Assembly: GCA_037389465.1 (NCBI GenBank)
Contig: JAZARR010000059.1
Location: 3,991,001 to 4,055,000, forward strand
DNA: 64,000 nt
Origin: Baylisascaris procyonis
Lineage: Eukaryota; Nematoda; Chromadorea; Rhabditida; Ascarididae
Direction: 5' to 3'
Shown here piece after piece: positions 25,719 through 35,600 of the stretch. Positions within the stretch are counted from its first letter, which is position 1, and every line of letters begins with the position of its first letter. Under the pieces are notes generated by a model that had not been told where the DNA came from, did not search any database, and saw nothing but the letters and a program-made list of their open reading frames with translations. The translations under genes were made by a program, and so were the position numbers.

Positions 25719-28700
25719 CTGTAAACGATTATCTAGGGAGTTTGTTTCGAAACGCGATTGCTGCAGCATCGTTGCAGCTGCATTCCCACCATTCACAGCA
25801 AAAGAATATTGCAAATGGGCATTCCCAACCTAGCAACTATTTCGGAGTCGACCAGTCAAGATTGTAATAGTTGCTATTATCTAACGGAAGATTCATTTCA
25901 CTTATGGACTGAGGTTTCCAAATATTAACAACCATTTCACATATTCATATAGCACTCAGAATGACGCCGAAATCAGAAATCAAATTGAAATCAACTAGCG
26001 TACACGATATCAGTTAAGTTGGCTTTCAAGTTTCCTGCTCATTCTTCGTCACAGCAAATAGGGCATTCATTTCATCGCTTAATTCTTGAGCTGTCCATAT
26101 GAACATAAAGTGACCAAATGACGCTCTAAATTTGAAGGCTTCGAATTATGAGAAAAAAGTGTAATCGGGAGCAAATTGATATTAAAAACGAAGCCTGAAA
26201 GAACATATATTACCCCACTGAGAAAAAATTACCTAACTAAACTAATTAAGTTTCGCTCATAATAGCTAGAGCACAACGTAAGAATAAATCATCAGGCATC
26301 ACGTTTATACATATGGCTATCGAAACGTGGAATTAAAATGTGCCTGCATAGAAATTATATGACCACACATTTCCGGTATGCGCTTTACCTGTGTGTGGAC
26401 AGCGATCGATTGGGGGATGATAAGTATTCGAGTTCACAATCTTAACCAAACTGCACTAGGTTATCAAACAGTAGTTAGTTGCCCCTCATATCTATAGCAT
26501 GTGTGACTCTCATGTCTCGTATTTAGCATTCGATGAATAAATGAAAGAGGAAAATGTGAAAGCCCTTACTGGAGACCTTAAGCTTGTTCTTTTGTCGCAT
26601 TCACAGTGTAGAATCCAATCACACTTGCGTGAATACTCAGAAATTTAGGATTATACTTCAACACTTCTGGACCATCAGAACTTACGAGAGAGCGTTGTCA
26701 AAAAATTTCTCCGTGACATAATCACGACAGTTGCTGTTTTCAAATGATAGGTAGAATTTGTAATCGCTTTTCAGTGTTCGTGCACCCTCTCGCCTGCCAA
26801 TCTTGCGATCCCCACAGTCGCCGTATATATCGACCTTCAAAAATACGTGCAGAAATGGCACAATTGAAATTTGGTGACAACTGGACACATTACAAGAGCA
26901 CTACATCCGCCATAACCTCGGATTGAAATCCCCGCTAGTTACTGGGTTCCGATCGCTGAGGAAGGAGATCCGTATAGAGCAAAAAAAAATTCCATTTTGC
27001 GCAAAGACCTGTCACGCACGCTACGCATGAAGGTTGTTTCAGCATAGTGATCTCTAAATCGAAGCATAGACAGCTTCTGGCTGGGGAAGGAGTTTGCGAA
27101 GGTGGTTTGCTCGGGTAAAGCAACTGAGCTCAAAGACCATAACTCTGCGAGTTAAAGTGAGCTCTATGTAAAAATAACGACGCGATCAACAACAGACGAG
27201 TAATTGTTGTGCAAGTCTGCAAACAAACAACCTTTCATTCTTTCGTAATTTCACGTCTGCAAATAGCAAATATTTCGATGTTATGTTGATGCATATGAAT
27301 GAGTATGTCCGCCTACAGCTTCAACTCAAAACCGCTACAACTTACGAAATTTGATAGGCGTATTCTACCGGATGATTAATGCCTTTGTCAACACTCAGGG
27401 TGGCCCCTCTCTTCGGACCGAAACTTACATGCTTCTTTCCCCTCTTTAGCACCATATGCAAATGCCTTTATCCGTTTGATGTATTGAATTTGCAGCTCCA
27501 AAGAGGGCACTGGTTAATACTTTTGCATGTAACTCTTCCTAAGCGAGACGTCATTTCGCGAGCTGCTCCCAAAAATATAGAACCTATCCTTCCCTCCAAA
27601 CTTCTTCATCCATCCTGCAGTTGACAGTTTCTCACACAAGTCATCGAGCAGGAAATCACGCAGACAATCAGCAAAGAAACCTTCAGAAACAGAAAGTCAA
27701 TTCAATAGAAAAGTGCTCAAGACAGCTACTTCTGAGCGAATAGATTTGAAGCACTGAAAAGTGACTGAATAGTGAAGTAGACCACATCTACTCCCGATTT
27801 TAACATTCGTTTTACTGCAGACGGTTTGCACGCAGGATGACTGTACAAAATAGACGATAAATAAGCTTAAAATCTAACCTGAATATATAACTGCAGCTGG
27901 AGAGCATATTCTCTGCGCCCGTTATTAGTTAAGCAATGTGATACAAACCATGCTGCTTTCTTCGTTTTCCCTGAAGGAGCTTTGATCACTTACTCACAGC
28001 AAACTCCACTAGTCTAATATTCACATAGCTGGTGAAATATTCAGAAACAAAACTTTTATGGAAATTTTTGCGAAATACTCTCAGATGCGGACGGTGTCGA
28101 GAAGAAGCGATTCCTAAGCATACCGAAGATGCCGTTCTGGGCTGGCGCTGATAAGATTCACAAAATTTCCTTTCAAAGTCGATTTATGTTCATTTACGAA
28201 TTCTTCAAAACAAAATGCAAATTATTCATCAAAGAATCTGCCTAAAGCAATGCAAATTATCTATTAAAGAATTTGCCTAAGTAAACTGTATATAAGCACT
28301 GCTCTACGTCAATAAATTCATTTGTTCGTTCATTGGTTGGTTCCTTCATTGGATCATCAACAGCGTGCTTTCACCACAGACGGAAACGATTGAGAATAAC
28401 GGTTATTTGATCGTATACTAGGAAGCTGCGAATATGCTTGTATGATTTCGAGCATGAATCTTCAAAAGAGTGAAGTCTCATGCATTTTCAGCTACACAAT
28501 TGCAAGATTCTCCTAAGCAATCACCAGTAAAATGCTCATCTAACAAATAGCAGAAGCCTGGAAAATCATCGACTGAAAGCAATCTCTTAAAAAGCTCTAC
28601 CAATGCGAAATGGTTACGTTCCTATGGGTGTTGTAAGAGAAGAAATAAATCCGTTTGGCGCAATGGGTTTGATTAGTGAGCATATAAAGATAATAAATCA

Positions 28701-29728
28701 GCTTTCTTAAAGGGGGAAATCAACACATTTTGAAATTCTGATGAACGGACTTAGTTTCATCAGTGAGCATGCTATGTGATCGACATTAGAATGCCGCACA
28801 GAAGCTATTCAATTTCCGCCGCAAATGCTTCATCAATATAAGAGATAAAAGTGCACCGAAAGTGAGATCACCTTTTGCATAGTTGAAAATAGGATGCCCC
28901 ATACTAGGCAATTTTGAAGTCGAATTCCATCTCAAATATGGCGTAACAATATCACTATCCCATCGATAGCTAGCAGTATAATTGATCTGCAACATTTTGC
29001 GGCAAAACTCTGAAATGCAACAGCAACTATTGCATTGAGATTTTGAAAGCATTTTTTACGAATTTACGCTCTCAGTTGACATTACTGCATGACGGTATAT
29101 ACGCTCAGACAACACATCAGTGTAATAGGCATTAAGTACTGTGCTCAATGGTCTGTACGCACAGATATAACTCTGTCATTTTGTCTTTCTACAAACTTTT
29201 GCGGACGCTCATTATTAATACCGATGTCTGACATGGAAAGCAATTCGGAGTGTTCCTATGATAACGTTGAAGAAACTAGTATTTTTGAAGCCTCAGTAAA
29301 CAACTGCTTTTTCGAACAAGTTTACCACTTCTGGTAACAGTTACCATTTATGTATTCCCGCACTGTTTTACCATCGAAATTTCATGCTGTTATAAATTCA
29401 TGTCTGGTCCCTATTGATAATAAACATCTCCACTAGGCTAAGGAATCCAGCAAACAAAGATATTCTTAATTTAAGGCTAAAGCAACTACGGCGAACATAG
29501 TTGGCCGTTCTTCTCCGAAACTTATTTCGAACAGCATATTAGCTATTAACGTAAACTCCTATGGAGGGCAGAAACATACTCTTCCATTATACGCCTTCAA
29601 TGAGTCCGTGTTTTCTGGGCTTTCAAGCAACTGCATAATCCAGAGTTGCTTCGCAGGTCTCATATATTCCAGTGAAACTAACGACGTCGGGCTGAAGAAG
29701 ATCACGTGAGCAGTTCTCATGTGCTCAT
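25642..29728 (-). CDS. Alpha-1,3-fucosyltransferase, GT10 family (spliced, five exons, partial)
   Basis: Five minus-strand exons (29728-29580, 28986-28872, 27970-27879, 26834-26686, 25718-25642) join in phase to 582 nt, about 193 residues of a GT10 catalytic domain. In order the protein shows WIMQLLESPENT (the conserved E-S-P region), INYTASYRWDSDI..PY, KTKKAAWFVSHC, VDIYGDCG, YKFYLSFENSNCRDYVTEKF (the family signature) and NNVIPIVMGP..IAPPHSF. These enzymes move fucose from GDP-fucose to N-acetylglucosamine in alpha-1,3 linkage. They are type II Golgi membrane proteins. In bacterial GT10 structures the Glu-Lys of V-T-E-K contacts the nucleotide sugar; both are present here. INYT and NST are N-glycosylation sequons. 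The amino-terminal anchor and the C-terminus are not firmly found, so the gene could be complete with distant exons or damaged at the 3' end. Acceptor substrate cannot be predicted. Confidence 0.92.
26686..26834 (-). CDS. Fucosyltransferase exon: GDP-fucose binding signature
   Basis: The exon is 149 nt. It starts in phase 0 with VDIYGDCG after a weaker acceptor (TTTTTGAAG) and ends two bases into a Ser codon before a consensus GTAAGT donor. YKFYLSFENSNCRDYVTEKF is diagnostic for GT10. Between G-D-C-G and Y-K-F-Y, where several animal relatives have extra cysteines, this protein has a Lys/Arg-rich segment (DRKIGRREGARTLKSD) without cysteine. Confidence 0.95.
26835..27878 (-). other. Fucosyltransferase intron with unassigned open frames
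   Basis: This intron is 1,044 bp. On the same strand it holds two open stretches with protein-like composition (about 27690-27510, and about 27460-27348 ending at a GTAAGT donor). The exons on either side join in phase, so these are not needed for the enzyme. They are probably chance ORFs or an alternative exon. They also show how protein-like chance frames can look in this window. The other introns are 593 bp (28987-29579), 901 bp (27971-28871) and 967 bp (25719-26685). Confidence 0.5.
27879..27970 (-). CDS. Fucosyltransferase exon: AAWFVSHC motif
   Basis: The exon is 92 nt, after CTTCAG and before GTTAGA. Its first two bases complete the Gly codon of the previous exon. It then reads KTKKAAWFVSHC and RREYALQLQLYIQ, the family's K-x-x-x-x-A-W-x-V-S-x-C ... 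R-x-x-Y/F-x-x-x-L block just before V-D-I/V-Y-G. It was too short to stand out as an ORF; motif and phase identify it. Confidence 0.9.
28215..28284. repeat. 35-bp tandem duplication inside a fucosyltransferase intron
   Basis: Copies at 28215-28249 and 28250-28284 share ATGCAAATTAT, AAAGAAT and TGCCTAA and differ at about seven positions. It lies in the 901-bp intron between the SYRWDSDI and AAWFVSHC exons. Confidence 0.75.
28872..28986 (-). CDS. Fucosyltransferase exon: SYRWDSDI motif
   Basis: The exon is 115 nt, preceded by TTGCAG and followed by GTGATC. It starts in phase 0 with INYTASYRWDSDIVTPYLRW, matching the family pattern N-x-T-x-S/T-Y-R-x-D-S-D-I-x-x-P-Y, and ends one base into a Gly codon. 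An alternative acceptor (GCATTTCAG, 23 bases upstream) would break the phase, so the nearer one is chosen. Confidence 0.88.
29580..29728 (-). CDS. Fucosyltransferase exon: E-S-P region
   Basis: The exon is 149 nt. It begins after a strong TTTTCAG acceptor with two bases (AT) completing a codon and ends in phase 0 before GTATGT. It encodes EHMRTAHVIFFSP, then WIMQLLESPENT and KAYNGR. GT10 enzymes have an A-x-x-V/I-x-F/H strand followed by W-V-x-x-x-x-E-S-P at this place. The upstream partner exon must end with one base (phase 1). Confidence 0.88.
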
Positions 29729-29786
29729 CTGAAAATTTCGGTCACGATTTTTGACGCTGCATAATATCACGGAAATTCATCATAAC

Positions 29787-29808
29787 CCATATGAAAGCAC
29801 GCGTAATG
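29787..29808 (-). CDS. Possible fucosyltransferase microexon
   Basis: This is a 22-nt segment, CAT TAC GCG TGC TTT CAT ATG G, between a TTTACTGCAG acceptor and GTTATG. It ends in phase 1 as the next exon requires and would create ...HYACFHMD-EHMRTAHV. Family members have C-P-x-W/Y-x-C about 11 residues before this A-x-x-V strand, so H-Y-A-C fits if the previous exon ends in Cys-Pro. The evidence is suggestive only. Confidence 0.3.
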
Positions 29809-30273
29809 CTGCAGTAAAACAATATCTGCATCGCTCGTCTAGCTTTAACCATAGTCAATTTAAGAGTGCATGAATTCTAATGAAGCACGTAAGAACTAAG
29901 AAAGCAATCTAAAAAAAAAGAACACAGTAATTTAATATGGACTGCTTTAACGCGGAGAAATCGAGCAATTCTTCAGACTCCTCTAAAAGAAGAGCAAAGA
30001 TGCCACTACCATGTGGGTTCCTTGTAATCATAAGCCATATTACGTTTACTAGGAGCATTTCTTTTACGCAAGTCTATTGCAATGCAAGTTTTGTTCGTGA
30101 GAAGGGATGGAACGCTCATTTCCTTCGTTTAATATCGAATTCATTAAATGCTACAACGATTTGCACAAAAGCAGAACCTCCAAGAGATAGTTCAGATTTC
30201 TTTGATGTGTTCTTCCTGGAAATTGTGTTGTCGGTGTGCCCTTCACAAAGCAGCACTCTGTTATTTGCCTTCC

Positions 30274-30492
30274 TCACAAATTATCAAACAATGATGCTCC
30301 AGTTTCAGGACGGCAAGGGGGAGGCGACGAAGTCTTTTTTCCTAGATTCCGCCTTAAGATGACAAGGAGAGCACCTGTACTCACAGCTGTAAAATCGAGA
30401 AGTATGATATTAAACCGTCCACGAATCTCGTAACATAACGGCCTCACTCGACCCGCAATGAGATGTGTAACTAGTGAGACCCACGGTTTTTG
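30274..30492 (-). CDS. Possible N-terminal membrane-anchor exon
   Basis: On the minus strand a frame of about 72 codons is open. It contains YEIRGRFNIILLDFTA followed by VSTGALLVILRRNLGKK, a basic-hydrophobic-basic pattern like a type II signal anchor, and then a Ser/Pro-rich stem-like tail. It lies about 550 bases upstream of the first fucosyltransferase catalytic exon, where a Golgi anchor would be expected. It has no in-frame ATG, and no splice route to the next exon is proven. In another frame a TTTTACAG acceptor (30392 side) precedes CEYRC, which also recalls the family's C-x-x-x-C region, so the frame choice is open. Confidence 0.22.
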   Translation of the reverse strand, partial: QKPWVSLVTHLIAGRVRPLCYEIRGRFNIILLDFTAVSTGALLVILRRNLGKKTSSPPPCRPETGASLFDNL

Positions 30493-30817
30493 TCAAGAAC
30501 GAGTGTAATTATTCATCTGGCTCCAGGAGCCAGTGGACCACAAAGTGATTCAAGATAAAAGGTGGCAGGGAATTGACGTCTTTTAGTAGAATTTCGTTAT
30601 CGTGCACCTCTTCAAAAGTGCGACGTAGAGCTGAAATTGCGTTATTAAAAGCTAACCCGATGTCGTCAAAAAGCAGTTCCTAACTAGGCAATCGTTTCGT
30701 TCGAACTCCGCAAATCCAAGCTGAATAGCTGCTGCGTTCTTTGGATGGAATATAACGACTGGTTGGCTAGCCAACTAAAATGAGTACATTAGTACAAGGA
30801 AGCGGTGTCGCTTAGAC

Positions 30818-30974
30818 CATGAATGAAAGCAGTTTGTGACTGAAGTTTCGAAGTCTTTTGCTGAGCTTAGTGCCATCAACCGACACCCTCCCCCTCCCTC
30901 CCCACCCGACAATGAGTGGATTGTCGGTTGGTGGCAGAAAGCGATTCTAAGCGATAAACCAACGTTTATGGAGT
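30818..30974 (+). CDS. Unassigned exon candidate, plus strand
   Basis: A frame open from about 30827 ends at GGAG|GTGAGC (donor from 30975). It passes through a proline run (NRHPPPPSPPDNEW) into WIVGWWQKAILSDKPTFMEW. The Trp-rich end looks protein-like and the donor is good, but the upstream acceptor is weak and no family is recognised. It runs opposite to the fucosyltransferase. Confidence 0.25.
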
Positions 30975-31117
30975 GGATTTCTGGAGGTGAGCCCACAAAA
31001 TTGGACAAATTCGACGTTGATGAGTCTCAAGGCTCCTATAATATAAGCGAGACAGCTGGCAGTGAGATTTGCAGATCGCAAGATTGGTTTACTTGATGTA
31101 GTGAATAGTTTCTGCGA

Positions 31118-31199
31118 ACTATCTCCCCTTAGAGGATTCGAACTTGGCAACCCTAGTAATGGCGAAACTTTGGGCGCCCACTAAGTGACAGCCTCGGGA
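31118..31199 (-). ncRNA. tRNA-like sequence, probable SINE head or tRNA pseudogene
   Basis: On the minus strand TGTCACTTAGTGGGCGCC (31190-31173) resembles an internal A box. GTTCGAATCC (31143-31134) matches the B box (GTTCGAnnCC) at about 30 bases' distance, right for a polymerase III promoter. CTCCC near 31200 can pair with GGGAG near 31124 as an acceptor stem. The T stem around TTCGAAT is poorly paired and no clean anticodon arm forms, so a working tRNA is unlikely. No A-rich tail or tRNA-unrelated body could be delimited from one copy. Confidence 0.45.
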
Positions 31200-31861
31200 G
31201 CGGAGTGATTCGTAAAGCTGAGCTTACAATTAGCTGGTTAGCCGCAAAATGCAATTTCCGCCATGATAAATGCAATGGGCCCAGAAATCGAGACATATAA
31301 AAATGCAAGCAAACTGTCCACCTTGAAAATGTTGTTAGTTCGCAACATAATTTGTTATGCAAAGGGGAAAGATGAAAGCATCTAGATTTCCTTATGAGTT
31401 CAAAGTCAATCAAGTCATCAATCAAGTCATTAATGCACAGGTCTCTGTCGTTCTATTAATTCATCAAATGGGAAAGCGTGCATGTGAGTTTTTAAAAATC
31501 GCAATGGAATAGAGAAATGGTCGTTAGAACGTGAATGCTGCAAAAAGGCAACAAGAAATTATGAAACAAGGTTGGCAAATCGCAATGGGGCCTTCGGAAA
31601 TCTCGCGCTACTCTGAAAATACAACATGCAAATTCGTTGACGCAATGTGCATATTGTAGGCTTGTTGTGTTATGCAAATAATGAAAGGACGACTCAGTCG
31701 TGCGATCGAAAGCACCCTCACAATGTTCCACTGTCATGCAGCATCAGCAAGTGGCAATATTCGTCAGAACCCTCGAAAGAACTGCAGTCGACAGAACAAT
31801 TGAAATAAAACAGGTGGAAATACAGTTGCAGCCGTTGAAATTGAAGATTATGTTTGATCCA

Positions 31862-32218
31862 TTATAAATAAGGCACAACAAAACTCGCTAAAACTCGATA
31901 ACACAGTTTGACTACCACTGATATTGGCTTGGCGTTAGTGTGGTGCAGAGCTTCCGCTCGAAGAAGCCGTCCTCTACGACCACGTCGGGAGGCAATTCCC
32001 CGACTCCTGCGTTGGAATCTGCTGCCCAAGAAATCGCTGCCCGTCGGCGTCTTCTCAGCTGAAGTCTCTTTCATGGCTTTGTGCGGGATCCAGACCACCG
32101 TCAAAGAGAGATTCCCCAGCCTTTTCTTTCCAGTTTTTTTTTTGTCGAGATTCTCCCCTCGATAGATAGTTTCCTGATGGGGTCTCTTCGCTGATCGAAA
32201 ATCCTCTCCTTGAACCAC
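31862..32218 (-). other. GC-richer open segment, unassigned
   Basis: About 118 codons are open on the minus strand, with even codon use and Lys/Arg-rich content (RSRGIASRRGRRGR). It begins with GTG rather than ATG. The plus strand is open here too, as expected for GC-richer DNA. No family is recognised. It lies between the fucosyltransferase and the exon candidate at 32475-32642. Confidence 0.2.
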
Positions 32219-32474
32219 ATTACTTGGCAGCTAACATAATGCCGCGTTCCCAGCTTTCTTATCGCTCAACTTCCCGTCATTTTCGCATCTGTAGCCAACC
32301 TTTAATGATCGGGTGCTGTATAAGACCTCAACCTGCTTCGCTCTTAGCAGTGAGCCTTTTCATTAAATTCGCCTCTCCTGCCTCGCAATTCCTTTGGCTT
32401 CTCCCTGTTCTTTCCACCTCACACTTTCCTGTGCCAGAACGCCTCTAATTACAAAGAAAGACCAGAATGCATAC

Positions 32475-32642
32475 CTTAGCGGGCATATACGCAAGCTGCT
32501 CTTCAATGCGGTCCGTACTATAATCGCTAAATTCATCGGAGCTTGCAATAATATTCCATGATTGCCTACGTAGATAATTTCCTTCCATGTGTTGGATTCG
32601 ACGTTCAAAATCCATAGTGAATGCTCCATACCAAACGAGTAT
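32475..32642 (-). CDS. Unassigned internal exon candidate (56 codons)
   Basis: This minus-strand segment lies between a GTTGCAG acceptor and an AAG|GTATGC donor. It is exactly 56 codons in phase 0/0. It reads ILVWYGAFTMDFERRIQHM early, RRQSWNIIASSDEF in the middle and EEQLAYMPAK at the end, a charged helical composition unlike chance AT-rich frames. It has no cysteine, so it does not fit the fucosyltransferase's C-x-x-x-x-C region although it lies about 2.7 kb upstream on the same strand. It could be an exon of a different gene or a stem-region exon. The family is unknown to me. Confidence 0.4.
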
Positions 32643-35600
32643 CTGCAACAGTGAACTCGAACCGATTACTGCAGTCCGTAAGGCAATGGTGTTGTTTTTG
32701 CAAGAAACGTTAAAAAAGTATTCAAATTGGTACTCAATGGCTCATCACAAATCCAATTGTAAAACAGATGTCGTCCTTTCCCTCACTAGATGACTGTCAA
32801 TATTCCAAGATGATTAAAGTATATTTTTAGGATTGATTAGGTACTACTGGTATCATATGATAAGGGTGAAGCATTCGGTATAAAAGCACAGAGGTAATAA
32901 CGGGAAAGTATCTTAAGGTGCAAACGTTGCTGATTCGTTATCTTCTACTGATGTGAACAAAGATGCTAGAAAACTGCTTCTAAGTTCTGTGCGAAAGAGA
33001 TTATTTTATACCGGAAAGTGAATGAAATCCAAAAGAGAGATTTATCGCTTCAGTTGCAAACATGAAGTGAAAAGGAATCGAAATTATTGCCAAAGGATTG
33101 CTAATACTGTTTTTGTTTTTTTTTTGTTTTTTTTTGCTCTGAATGATCCAACCCATGGGGAAGTCATTTTGACAACTGCGTCGCAAATCCAAATTTTTTT
33201 CAATGGACAAACGATTTTTGAATGTGATGCCGATAGTCAAATGAAAAAATTTCACTTGGCAATATGTAGCACCATAGTAACTTAAACTCCTTTAGATCAT
33301 TTAAGCAAACTTTAATACTACTAATTCTTTTGCTTAATAATCTGATTGTGCATTATTCATTCGAATTTGGGCTATAGTGGACGCGATTGCTTGCGATAGT
33401 CGCTTTGACGCAGTCGATTTGGCGCAAAAATGATTACAGGGCAGCCACATTTCGATGTTTAGAAACTCTAGTGCCACCGTTCTGAAGCGATAGAAAGCTT
33501 GGCATAGCCACTTTGACATTCGAACAGTTAGGCAAGAACTGGCAAATCACTGCAGTGAATCTTAAGTAGGATTACCATCAGTGGCGATTCACGCAAATAA
33601 ATGTTCGATAGCAATGCAAAAACAAGTTTAGAAAACCGTCAATTTCTGTCGTTCATCCAAACGAAAAGCCTTGTTTTATTGTGTTCTTTCTGAGCAGGCA
33701 TTTTCACTGCAAAACTTTTGTGTACGTCTTAGCTCATACACTCGTCAACAGTATTTCATTTGTGCACGTGCGCAAATGCACTTCACTCAACATTACTTAC
33801 ATTTTTGTTCATGTGCAAGGTGTTTCACCGAGGCATTGGCAAAGAGCTAGAAGCATTTTTCACTTGCCAATTGACTTTGAAGCAGCACTTTTATTCTAAA
33901 AACAATCCAACTTCCGCCATCAAAAGCGGATATCGAACCATCTTCACGCACTAAAACTACCAGCCGCCTAAACAGCGCCACCAGAAACTCCGGGCGCAAA
34001 ACTGTCCTAAACGTCAGAACGACGGCACCGAAATTAAAACCTCGTGTAACACACCTGTTAATGTCAAAGTCATTGACAGTGCTTGGTACGTATACGTGTG
34101 CTTTTCCCAGCTTAGCTTAAAAACTGCAAAACGAAAAAGAATTACTGTATCTCATCCTTGGGGCTCATGACTGAAACAAACCTATGCAGAGAGCCTGTAC
34201 TACATACACACACACGCACCTACGCACATTTACTGAAAGTGGAATACGCAATCAAAAAAGGTGTAGAATTCTTGTGTGATGAATTTTGCATTTTATGCAC
34301 AACACGCTTCCAGGCTCACATAGATTTCCGTTTTCACGACTCCCATCAGCAATCTCAACACTTATTCATTCCTTTGAAAGATAAAACTAGATGAATCTAT
34401 CTATCAAGGGCAATACTCCAAGGAATGAAATCCTCCTTCAAAACCTCCTGAATAAATTCCACTATAAATCTATGCGAAAAAACAATTCGGAACAATCATT
34501 TGTTGCGATATGTATCGAATTTTGTGTACTTTTGCAGCAACTTACCAAGAACTTAAGAAAAAACAATTCCTTCCTCAACAAAACTTTGTTAAACTTCTTC
34601 TAAAATCTTCGAAAATATCTACTGTTAGGGTAATACACCTGTTGACACAAAATGTCTTGAACAAGAGGGAGATCGCAGAACCCGCACCTTTCGCTGTTAC
34701 CTTTGTTGTCGTACTTGTGATGCCATATCACCGTGATCAGTTAATTTTAATGAATATTTTCCATTGCTTAATTCACACATGAATGACTCGAAACAAAATT
34801 TAAAGCTGAAGGAAATCGATATTCAAAAATTACCTGTGCTGTGAGTGCGATCGATGACAACGTAGCGCACAATTTCACGAGTTGTGCTAAATGAATCCAC
34901 ATCACGAGATAAAAGAAACATGCATCACCACACTGATGAGAACATAGCGATATGCTGAAATGAGGAATTCATAGATATTATGTTCGAGCAAAGAAATAGC
35001 AAAGACGCAGCGCCGAAGAAATTCCTATGAAAGCAAGAAATTGATAATTAAGAGATCAAATAGCAAACGTGGTTATAAAATACATAAATAACACAAAGGA
35101 AAGTAGTCACTTGAAACGTCCAATTCATGAGCGAAAGCGGCTGTCAAAATAAGAGGTCCAAGGTTGAAATTATTTCTGAAATTACTTCTTAAAGACGAAT
35201 GGAAAAACATGAGAAAAAAATTGACAGTGCAAGCACTTTGGTGATCTCGCTGATACGAATCTATCTACCTATGGGGCAAGTTGCCAAAAAATGATAAAAT
35301 ATGCACAATATTGTATCCTAACTTTAAGCGAAGGGGTCGGCCGTACAAACTATGTACAAAAGATCAAAGTTTAAAGAATTTCGAAACGCACTTATGTATA
35401 AAAAAAAATGGATAAAGGACTATCAATCCTTTCTTAATTAATGCAAACACACACATGAGCACGAACATAAACGCCCACACAAACGCGTGCAGCCACACAA
35501 GTAAGGATGCGCGTATGTATGATCGAGCAACCACATCAGGATGCACTTGATAAATATAACACAAAGTTGCAAAATCGTGTTAAAGTGACCTCGTAAACCA

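Noticed and set aside
26744..26926. Plus-strand ORF opposite the fucosyltransferase signature exon
   Set aside because: It is the antisense shadow of the real minus-strand exon at 26686-26834.
27348..27690. Same-strand open segments inside a fucosyltransferase intron taken as extra exons
   Set aside because: The flanking exons join in phase exactly where the family requires no insertion (L-x-x-Y-I then V-D-I-Y-G).
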